Of a stretch of 64,000 nucleotides of DNA, positions 49,482-59,748 are shown one piece after another. The DNA is from Tannerellaceae bacterium (GTDB taxonomy: Bacteria; Bacteroidota; Bacteroidia; Bacteroidales; Tannerellaceae). Numbering within the stretch: the stretch's first letter is position 1; every line of letters starts with the position of its first letter. A model generated the notes under the pieces. That model was given only the letters and a program-made list of their open reading frames with translations, did not search any database and was not told where the DNA came from. A program made the translations under genes and the position numbers. Where the stretch lies: contig JAJPZJ010000069.1 of assembly GCA_021204405.1 (NCBI GenBank), positions 124,001-188,000 on the forward strand. Reading direction: 5' to 3'.

Positions 49482-50965
49482 ATGGATGAGGATATAAATA
49501 TATTCCGGGATATTGCGGCACGGCTGGAACAAACTCCGGTAAAAGGATTCGAAAGTACATCTCTTCCCGGAACAGCAAGTGAACTGCCACTTAACCTGGA
49601 CGCACTTTATCAATCTTTCCTGAACCTGTCTGCACAGCCGGGAAGTCAATCTCAATTCACGCCGGCACATGATTTCGGGATCGGTATTCCGAAAACGGAA
49701 CTGTTGAAAAAACTGGCCTATGCAAATACCGACAGCCTACCGGTAGAGCAAATCCGGAAAGACTTCCCGATCCTGCAACAAAAGGTGAATGGCCACGAGC
49801 TGGTATGGTTTGATAATGAAGCTACCACCCAAAAGCCCTGGCAGGTAATTGATGCGATCGCCCGATTTTATGAGCAGGATAACTCCAATATCCACCGGGC
49901 AGCCCATACCCTGGCAGCCCGTTCTACAGATGCATATGAAGAGGCGCGCCGGAAAGTACAGCATTTTATCAATGCCGCTTCACCGGAAGAGATCATTTTT
50001 GTAAGAGGCACAACGGAAGGCATCAATCTGGTAGCACAAACATTTGGGCGGAAATATCTGGAACCGGGCGACGAAGTGGTTGTTTCTACCCTCGACCATC
50101 ATGCAAATATCGTTCCCTGGCAGCAGATAGCCAGGGAAAGAGGTGCCTTGTTAAAAGCGATACCTATCAATAACCGGGGAGAATTACTCCTGGATGAGTA
50201 TGAAAGGTTATTGGGGCCAAAGGTAAAGTTTGTTTCAATCGGACATGTAAACAATACATTCGGTACGATTAACCCTGTAAAAGAGATGATCGCAATGGCT
50301 AAAAGATGGGGGATAGGTGTATTAATAGACGGAGCCCAATCGATAGCCCATATGCCTGTAGATGTACAGGCACTGGGAGCAGACTTCTTTGTTTTCTCCG
50401 GGCATAAAATCTATGCTCCCAACGGCATTGGAGTAGTATATGGTAAAAAAGAGGTACTCGACCGGCTTCCTCCCTGGCAGGGAGGAGGGAATATGATTAA
50501 GGATGTTACTTTCGAAGAGACTTTATTTAATGATCCGCCGGCCCGGTTTGAAGCTGGTACTCCCAATGTGGCGGATGCTGTGGGGCTTGGTACGGCACTG
50601 GATTATGTTTCACGTATCGGCATTCACACCATCGAAAAGTATGAACATTCCCTTACCGAATATGCACGTGAGCAATTAGGAAAATAAAGGGGCTTACATT
50701 GATCGGGAATCCGCAGAACCGTATAAGTGTTGTCTCTTTTGAACTGGAAGGGATTCCTACTCCCGAAGTGGGAAAATTACTCGACCAGGAAGGGATTGCC
50801 GTACGTGCAGGCCACCATTGCGCCCAGCCGGCATTAAGAAGGTTAGGATATGAGGCTTCCGTACGCCCGACTTTTGCTTTTTATAATACAAAGGCGGAGA
50901 TTGACAGATTGATAGTAGCTATCCGGAAAATAGTACAAAGAAATCTCTTACTCCCCTTTCATTAA
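49482..50965 (+). CDS. Encapsulated SufS-like cysteine desulfurase with N-terminal cargo extension (one frameshift)
   Basis: About 494 residues, against roughly 405 for normal SufS. The first 88 residues (DIAARLEQTPVKGFES, NLDALYQSFLNLS, FGIGIPKTELLKKL) are low-complexity, predicted disordered, and absent from ordinary SufS: the presumed encapsulin-targeting segment. The catalytic domain starts IRKDFPILQQKVNG; the PLP lysine is Lys309 in FSGHKIYAPNG, and the sulfur-accepting Cys is in RAGHHCAQP. The frame is lost at an A4 run (50681-50684, one A short) and continues as IKGLTLIGNPQNR to the TAA at 50963. It removes sulfur from cysteine inside the shell. It starts 1 bp after the encapsulin stop, so the two are translationally coupled. 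Confidence 0.9.
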
Positions 50966-50975
50966 AGATTTTCAT

Positions 50976-50994
50976 GCCCCGTCCGGGGCTTTTA
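50976..50994 (+). terminator. Terminator of the sulfur operon
   Basis: GCCCC (50976-50980) pairs with GGGGC (50985-50989) and TTTTAT follows. Confidence 0.65.
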
Positions 50995-51140
50995 TAATTC
51001 AGACCCGGGCAATACCTTGGGTATTGAATATACAACTGGTTGCGAGCCGGAGGCCCAGGATAGGAGGTTAATATCAGCATAGGAAATCTATTATTTATTA
51101 TACTGTACCTATGGTGTGCTACTATTTGATCTAATAAAAT

Positions 51141-51752
51141 CCCCCGGCGTAGCCGCAGGGCTGTTAAGTTCCCTGATACTCATGGTGTTTTATTAAGTTC
51201 CCTGATACTCATGGTGTTTTATATTTTATAGATATATATCCGTGAAATGAACCCGGGCAATCGAAAATCGATCTTGGCCAATACTTTAGGGAATGACTGA
51301 ATAAAGCAATTCCCAAAGGGGAATTTGAGCAATCGAAGAAGACCGGCACTGGCCAATAGCCTAAGGGTGAGTCAATAACCTAAGATTGAGCCAATGGCAA
51401 TTCCCAGAGGGAATAACAGTAATCGTAGATCGCCCAGGGTTGAGTGAGCAGAGCGAGCGGTACCCTGGGTTACAAGTGTGCATTTATCTCAACCCCGCAG
51501 CGGGTTGCCTATGGACCGGGGAAAACTCCTTAGGGTAAAAATGAAACCCTTACAGGGTTTTTCGGTTGATTATCTGCTTACCTAGGGTACCGTTCGCTAT
51601 GCTCACTCAACCCTGGGCTATTGGCTTAACCTTCCCGGGCTATTAGCTAAGGGCGGTTTTCCTGGTTGCTTTAACTCTTCCCGGGCATCAGGCGCAAGTA
51701 AAATATCAAAAGCTGGTAAAATAATTTAACAGTCCTACGGCGTGGCCGGGGC
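51141..51752. repeat. Palindromic island B
   Basis: A noncoding mosaic of about 610 bp in the 1.1-kb gap 50995-52106. Ends: GCAGGGCTGTTAAGTT at 51155-51170 and its inverted relative at 51723-51738. A 38-bp inverted repeat with three mismatches lies at 51433-51470 / 51580-51617, with hairpins AACCC...GGGTT (51491-51506) and AAACCC...GGGTTT (51544-51560) in its loop. A GCAATCGAA...TGGCCAATA module occurs at 51257-51283 and 51329-51358. It has the same style and end motif as island A. The remaining gap 51753-52106 is AT-rich and holds no gene that I can see. Confidence 0.8.
51164..51221. repeat. 29-bp tandem duplication in island B
   Basis: A 29-bp unit beginning TTAAGTTCCCTGATACTC occurs twice head to tail (51164-51192 and 51193-51221). 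Confidence 0.9.
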
Positions 51753-52106
51753 TATAATATATTGCATCTACGGCCTGAAAAAATCTTTGAGCCTATACAG
51801 ATTTTAATTTGCTAAAAGTATTATTTATTGGCTAAAACTATATACTTTCTTGTCAATAGTCAGTTATCACTTATTTTTGCGAGCCCCTGTTTATTTATAT
51901 TAATCACCCCTTTATCTCGATCTTCACCTATTCATTCAGAAAGAAGCTCCTCCCCCGCTCCGGATAAATAATAGTTTAACTGCAACATTTTACCGTAAAT
52001 TATTATCCTTAATTAACATTTGGTCTCTTTTCCATTATTTTTCCTAAGTAAATAAACCTCTCTTCTTTATTCCGGTTTTAACATTCACAAAGTAAATAGA
52101 TTAAGT

Positions 52107-52676
52107 ATGAAAAAGATAACATATATATTCCTGATAGGATTCTTATTTACGGCATGTGCCTCTTACCGGACACTTGACCTGAGTAAATTAACCACAGGAA
52201 TGACGAAAGCGCAGGTAATTGAAAGAGCTGGTTCGCCGGAACGTATACTGGCAGTAAATGATACAGATAACGGTTATCAGGAAGTGTTGCAATACACTAC
52301 CGGCCGGGGAGAAATTTATGCCCTGGAATTCTGGGGTGATTATTTAACCGGTTATGAATATTTGCAGGATGATGTCAGGTATTATGTACCGGCTGCCTAT
52401 CCGCCTGCCGTATTGCCTCCTTACGGACGTCCGGTTGTAATCATCCATAATACCTACCGGCCGGAAACAAACAGACCTCCACAGTATCAGCGCCCTCCGG
52501 CTACTAACAACCGGCCGGGTGTAACTACTCCTCCCTCTACAGGCGGACGTGAAACAAGCCGGACACCCAGTAGCAGTAGTAGTTCTTCCTCTACAACAAC
52601 CCGGAGAAGTACGGAACAGAGTGGAGCCAACAATTCAGTATCTCCCAATACTTCACGCAGTGGGCGAAGTCAATAA
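52107..52676 (+). CDS. Lipoprotein with BamE/SmpA-like domain and Pro/Ser/Thr-rich tail
   Basis: A 189-residue lipoprotein with a signal peptide ending in the lipobox FTACAS (Cys17). Residues 25-90 resemble a SmpA/OmlA/BamE fold (LTTGMTKAQVIERAGSPERI, then a beta hairpin). From about 100 on, the chain is Pro-, Ser- and Thr-rich with a run of eight Ser near 155-162, probably a disordered linker toward the cell wall or surface. It is not clearly BamE itself, which lacks such a tail. Monocistronic; intact. Confidence 0.7.
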   Translation: MKKITYIFLIGFLFTACASYRTLDLSKLTTGMTKAQVIERAGSPERILAVNDTDNGYQEVLQYTTGRGEIYALEFWGDYLTGYEYLQDDVRYYVPAAYPPAVLPPYGRPVVIIHNTYRPETNRPPQYQRPPATNNRPGVTTPPSTGGRETSRTPSSSSSSSSTTTRRSTEQSGANNSVSPNTSRSGRSQ

Positions 52677-52856
52677 TACTTTTTAAGGATCTGAAAGGTT
52701 GAATAAGAAAAAAGAATTAAATTTTTCTGTAAATCCGTAAACAATTCCCTGTTTACTTAGTTATAATAGTGTAGGTACATTTGTCTCACCATTTTAAGGT
52801 ATATAACTGGCAAAGAATAACTATTAATGGTGATTTTTTACTTGCTTCGGTTACAG

Positions 52857-54175
<1,319 letters not shown>

Positions 54176-54229
54176 GTAATATACATAATCGCTAATTTAT
54201 TATTTACAAACCAGTAGCTATGATAAAGA

Positions 54230-54258
54230 AGAGGGCTTTTCCGCGAGGAAAGGCCTTT
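54230..54258 (+). terminator. Terminator of eno
   Basis: AGGGCTTTTCC pairs with GGAAAGGCCT around GCGA and is followed by TTTTT. Confidence 0.65.
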
Positions 54259-54366
54259 TTACATATCTACCTGTCAATTAGCTTTTTTTATTTGATTTTC
54301 TTAATAAATGAGTTAACTTTATACGGAATAGAAACGCACAAACCCACGGTCTGTTAAGGTAAACGG

Positions 54367-54717
54367 ATGAATAATTGTAAAAAATATCTGAGGCTCTTAT
54401 TACCTGTCCTGTTTGGATTTTATTTGGGTAATCTGATTTGGTATACCTACATCCATATTGTGGATGGGGTAACAATTGTCCACTCCCACCCTTATAAGAA
54501 AAGCCAGGGAGAGCCTGTAGACCATGAACATAGTTCGTCCGTCCTGCAACTTCTTAACCAATTCTACCAGATAGAGGTAGCCGGTGTGGATGTAATCCTG
54601 TTATTTGAGGCTGTTCATACCGCCTGTATTTATGATATTTCAATCCAACCGATCTATCCGGAATATCTGACTCCGGTAGAGAGAAAACTTTCTTTAAGAG
54701 CCCCTCCCCTTGTATAA
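54367..54717 (+). CDS. Small His-rich membrane-anchored protein
   Basis: A 116-residue protein with one N-terminal hydrophobic segment (LLPVLFGFYLGNLIWYTY) as anchor or signal. The middle carries a His cluster, VHSHPYKK followed by DHEHSS, typical of periplasmic metal-binding proteins. The C-terminal half is poorly conserved. The same kind of small His-rich gene often precedes a TonB receptor in Bacteroidota, as here (54926 on). A role in zinc or copper handling is an inference. Confidence 0.6.
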   Translation: MNNCKKYLRLLLPVLFGFYLGNLIWYTYIHIVDGVTIVHSHPYKKSQGEPVDHEHSSSVLQLLNQFYQIEVAGVDVILLFEAVHTACIYDISIQPIYPEYLTPVERKLSLRAPPLV

Positions 54718-54925
54718 TTATTGATTTTAAGATTGTATTTCGGATATGATATATGAGAAAAGTATATCCGGAAATATCTGGCGTTTATATAAGAATATAA
54801 GTCTTCTATAAAGCTGAGTATGATCTGTATTTTATTCTACAGTCTGAAAGCTCAGGCTAATGGAATATTATATGGCTTATCCTAAATCTCCTGTTTTTAT
54901 TTAATCAATTAATTATACATTACAT

Positions 54926-57226
54926 ATGAAAAAGATACTGGCACTTATTATGTGCTTATATATTTCGTCTGGTGCTTTATATGCGGCAGATCCTGAACAA
55001 AAAAATCTGATGCTAACGTGTTCGGTCATGTACTTGAAGTATATACCGGCGAACATCTTCCTTTTATTAACGTACTTGTAAAAGGAACCACTATCGGTAC
55101 CTCTACTGATCATTCAGGGCATTACTTTTTAAAAAATTTACCGGAAGGAAAATTCACGCTTGAATTTAAGGCACTCAGTTATAAAACGGTATCCCATGAA
55201 GTAACCCTGGTAAATGGCAAAACACTGGAAGTAAATGCGGAGCTGGAAGAAGACCGGATTGCCTTAGATGGTGTTGTGGTATCGGCCAACCGTGGAGAAA
55301 CCACCAGACGGCTTGCTCCATCTTTAGTGAATGTACTTGATGCGCAGGTTTTTAATACAACCAATTCCGTTACCCTGGCAGAAGGACTTAATTTCAGCCG
55401 GGCGTACGGGTGGAAACAAATTGCCAGAATTGTGGCTTCCAGCAGGTTCGCATTAATGGGCTCGACGGGCCTTATACACAGATATTGATCGATTCCCGTC
55501 CTATTTTCAGTGCTTTGTCGGGCGTATACGGGTTAGAGCAAATACCGGCAAATATGATCGAACGTGTGGAAGTTATGCGCGGGGGAGGTTCTGCTCTTTT
55601 TGGTTCGTCTGCCATTGCCGGAACCATCAATATTATCACCAAAGAGCCTTTACGCAATTCGGGAGAGTTGACTCACAGCATTACCTCTATGGGAGGAAGC
55701 TCCTCATTTGATAATAATACAACGTTAAATGTGTCCTGGTTACTGAAAACGGCAAGGCTGGTATGTATGTATTCGGACAAAACCGCCATCGCTCAGGCTA
55801 TGACCATGATGGAGATGGTTTTACAGAGATTTCACAACTTAAAAGCCAGACTATTGGTTTCCGTTCATATCTGAAAACCGGTACCTATTCTAAACTAACG
55901 TTTGAATACCATCATATGGAAGAATTCAGGCGGGGAGGAAATAACCTGAGCCGCCCTCCCCATGAAGCCGATATCGCAGAACAGTTACAGCACTCGATTG
56001 ATGGCGGCGGATTAAAATTTGATCTTTTCTCTCCGGATTATAAACATCGCTGGAGTATCTATACTTCTGCCCAAAATACAGACAGGGATAGTTATTATGG
56101 TACCGACCAGGACCCGGACGCTTATGGAAAGACTTCTGATCTTACCTGGATGATCGGAAGCCAGTATATATATAGTTTTGATCATTTGCTTTTTATGCCT
56201 TCCGACCTGACTGCAGGTATTGAATACAGCTATGACCACCTGAAAGATGAAATGTTAGGTTATAACCGCTTCACTAACCAAAAAGTACACATTGAAAGTG
56301 CATTTTTACAGAACGAGTGGAAAAACAATCAGTGGAGCTTCCTGATAGGTGCTCGTCTGGACAAACATAATATGATTGACAATCCGGTATTCAGCCCCCG
56401 GGCGAATATCCGTTTTAACCCGACGGAAGATATTAATATCAGGGCCAGTTATTCCAGCGGCTTCCGTGCTCCCCAGGCATTTGACGAAGATATGCATATT
56501 TCTGCTGTTGGAGGAGAAGTTTCCCTTATACAACGCTCCAAAGATCTGAAAGAGGAAAAATCGCAAAGTCTCAGTACTTCGGTTGATTTTTATAAACGTG
56601 TGGGTGGTGTTCAGTTAAACTTTCTTGTAGAAGGTTTTTATACCAACCTAAGTGATGTTTTTGTACTGGAAGATATAGGAAAAGACGAAATGGGGAATCT
56701 CATTAAAGAGCATCGCAACGGTTCAGGTGCAAAAGTTATGGGATTAACTTTAGAAGGCCGCTCCATACTTACTTCATGGCTCCAGTTCCAGGCCGGTTTT
56801 ACCTTCCAGAGCAGCCGGTATAAAGAGGCTGAGAAGTGGAGTGAGGATGAAGATGTACCTGCCACAAAGAAAATGTTCCGGACACCGGATACATATGGTT
56901 ATTTCACTTCTACCCTTACTCCTGTTAAACGTTTTACCGCGTCTCTTTCGGGTACTTACACAGGAAGTATGTTAGTACAGCACCTTGCGGGTTATATTAA
57001 CCAGGATGTAGCTGTAAAAACACCGGATTTTTTCGATATGAATATTAAATTCGCCTATGAAATCCCTGTTTACCACGAAACAGGAATTGAAGTAAGTGCC
57101 GGCATTCAGAATATTTTCAACGCCTACCAGTCTGATTTTGACAAAGGAAAAGAGCGGGATGCTTCTTATATTTACGGGCCATCATTACCCAGAAGCTATT
57201 TTGCAGGAGTAAAAATAAAGTTTTGA
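54926..57226 (+). CDS. TonB-dependent outer-membrane receptor with carboxypeptidase-like domain (three frameshifts)
   Basis: About 767 residues when read across breaks at an A7 run (54999-55005), near 55394 and near 55748, each one base short. The signal peptide [15 protein letters not shown] is followed by a CarboxypepD_reg-like domain ([19 protein letters not shown]), the plug ([33 protein letters not shown]) and a 22-strand-like barrel ending in AGVKIKF. It resembles siderophore/cobalamin/metal-type receptors (not the SusC type). With the His-rich protein upstream it may import a metal chelate. The remaining 55763-57226 frame is intact. Confidence 0.85.
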
Positions 57227-57376
57227 AAAAGCGAAGCCACCGCGAATCACTTCGGGGTGGCTCCTTCTAATTCTCTGTCAAGTAATTAGAATAATGTTTT
57301 CCCATCAATCATTTTGGAAAACTTTTTCTTTAATATCTTATCCTATTTTTGCCTGGATATGAATTCGATTTGAACA
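57227..57376 (+). terminator. Weak terminator after the TonB receptor gene
   Basis: AGCCACC (57235-57241) pairs with GGTGGCT (57256-57262), followed by CCTTCT rather than a clean T-run. The rest of the gap to 57376 is AT-rich. Confidence 0.4.
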
Positions 57377-58018
57377 TTAATTCAGACTGAATTCAATTAA
57401 TGAAATAATTGCATCGGTATCTTTAAAAGATATCTTTTGGTCTTTGATGTAAGTATCAATTTGGACTTTTTTATCAGGGAAGAGCTTTATAAAACTTTTT
57501 GCATCTTTGATTTTCTCTATTTTACCATTTCGTTGAAAGAGATAAGAGGTTTCATCTTTGTAATCATAGACCGCATTATCCTGCATCGTCATTTTCTGAT
57601 CATGAATGCCTGCTTTACTTAAATCGATCGTTTCAACAGTTCCTTGTGTTGTGGTGCCCATCGCACCTTTTCTTCCTTTGTTAATTTTCTTTATTTTATA
57701 ATCCAGCAATATTTTATATTGAGGCGTAGTATGAATTACATCCAGGAAACGACCATTATAAGGAATCATTTTGTGATCGCCCAGATATAAGGTGTTAATA
57801 TCATTAATCGATTGTAATTTAAGTATTTCGCCATCTTCTTTCATAAAATGCATTTCCTGTTTTGCATAATTGTAATTAAAAGAATCACGGATAGGAGGTC
57901 CTTTCTTCATCGTAGCAACTGAGACAGTAAAATTTTCCAGTAAATATTCATTCTGATGTAATTGCGCATGAATTACTATAGGGGAAAAAGTACAGAATAA
58001 AAACATAAGCTTTTTCAT
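57377..58018 (-). CDS. Secreted protein of unknown function
   Basis: A 213-residue protein with an N-terminal signal peptide (MKKLMFLFCTFSPIVIHAQ, cleavage after AQ) and no other membrane segment, so probably periplasmic or surface-exposed. The mature part is beta-rich and Lys-rich, with an LYLGDHKMIPYNGRFLDV stretch. I do not recognise the family. It lies just downstream of the SusD2 gene on the same strand and may be its locus partner. Confidence 0.6.
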   Translation of the reverse strand: MKKLMFLFCTFSPIVIHAQLHQNEYLLENFTVSVATMKKGPPIRDSFNYNYAKQEMHFMKEDGEILKLQSINDINTLYLGDHKMIPYNGRFLDVIHTTPQYKILLDYKIKKINKGRKGAMGTTTQGTVETIDLSKAGIHDQKMTMQDNAVYDYKDETSYLFQRNGKIEKIKDAKSFIKLFPDKKVQIDTYIKDQKISFKDTDAIISLIEFSLN

Positions 58019-58094
58019 ATCCTTTTAGTTTTAGATGAATAAGGAAATGAAGGGAAGTTTTTGAGTACTTCCCCCCCATTTTAATACTATTAGC

Positions 58095-59713
58095 TTATTT
58101 AGCCCAGAATAACTTAGTATAATAGCTATCTGTTCCACCCATTGCCTGAAGTTGTGCCTGATAATTAGCTGTATTGTAGTCACGCTCCGAGCTGGGATAT
58201 ATTATTCTGTCCAGAGGGGTTGGTAATGTTTCAGCTTTATCGTCTACCGAAATATACAATTCCGGATAGCCTGTTCTGCGCAGTTCGTTCCAGGCCTGAG
58301 CGCCTTGTAAATACCCAAAGTTCAACCATTTCTGAGTAGCGATCAATTCTTCCTTATTAGAAGCAGCATCCCACATAGCTTCGGCATAAGCTATTATATC
58401 ACTTTCAGCCGGCATATCATATTTCCGGACGGGTGATTCCGTAAGATTTGGATTGAGTGAAGTTGCGTTCAAATCATACCAGAACTTCACAGATTCCAAC
58501 AGACCTTTCACAAATGCATCTTTAGCATTACCACTCGCCCATCCCTTTTGGAACGCTTCCGCCTTCGTCAAATGTACTTCAGCAGCAGTCACAATAGGAC
58601 TTTTCAAATTTCTGTTAAAAATAATTGTTGTAGAGTCTATTTGTGCATATGCCGCATATGCTGCAGACTGATTAGCCGTATTTGCCTGTTGTGTTGAAAA
58701 CGGATCGTGCGTAGAAAGACCTTTATATTCTCCACTTGCATTTGTAGTATACATCACCTGCAAACACGGATCGTTTTGTCCTAATGTAGCTTCTGTTAAC
58801 ATTACATCTAACATCGCCTGACTGGCAAAACGATGATCTTTAAAACCATCATGAAAACCATCACCAAAATTTATTCCGGCCGGATTGTCGGTTGAAAAAC
58901 TTGCGGAATTATCAGACAATGCTACTATATTCTCACTTAACTCTTCCACCAGGGGATAATTTCCATTAACAATTTCCCTGATCACCTGTTGTCCTTTTTC
59001 GGCCAATACCCCCTGAGAAGCCACACGCGTTGCCAAACGCAAACGTAGAGAATTACAATATCTGATTCATTTATCCATATCTCTCTGGTTTATAAAATCC
59101 TGACTTTCCAAACGACTTTTCGAAACTCCCGCATTCAGTTGCTGATAGATCGTTCCTAAGTTGTCGAGCATCATAGTATACAGATCGGTTGCTTTATCAT
59201 AGCTCGGATAAGATGAGACCAAGTCGTTTGTTACAATAAGCATACCTGCTTCATGGAAAGGTACATCTCCGAAAGCGTCTATTACCTGAGATAAATGATC
59301 ATAAATAAAAATCTCCGACAACAGATAGTAAACCAGACTAACTTCTTTTTCCGCATCCGACAGCGCTTCATAATTGGCCTGTAGTTCGCAGAATTGTGTC
59401 AGCGTATTGTAAAAATCCTGCCATCTAGCATTGGTATACCGGTCTATAAGTGAATATCTGGAACCCCTGAATTGATAAAACTAATGGTTTGCGCATATGC
59501 AGAAAGTCCACCATTTTCCCACGTGAACATACGCCAGTAAGAGTTATAAGTAAAGCCTGCCCCGGTATAAAACACACCTGTCATTAGCTTAGCACAAGAT
59601 GCAGTACCTGTTTTGCTGGGATCTTTATACTTATCGGAATAATCGTCGTCAGAACAACCGATTAAGCCATACACTATTACTAACCCTAATAATAATGAAT
59701 ATATCTTTTTCAT
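58095..59713 (-). pseudogene. SusD/RagB-family lipoprotein (SusD2), frameshift and TGA
   Basis: A 540-residue-class SusD-like protein. Start MKKIYSLLLGLVIVYGLIGCS (Cys20 lipobox) at 59713. The frame is lost near 59455 (a G4 run one G short); beyond it TNARWQDFYNTLTQF and VIDAFGDVPFHEAG continue. A TGA at 59069-59067 sits where relatives have Trp (DK-stop-IRYCNSLRLRLATR). The C-terminal part with SusD traits (AWNELRRTGYPELYIS) is intact. It pairs with the broken SusC2. The order on the strand is SusC2, SusD2, unknown secreted gene. Confidence 0.85.
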
Positions 59714-59748
59714 TTTCTGTCTTTTTAATTATTTATATATTTTCTAAA

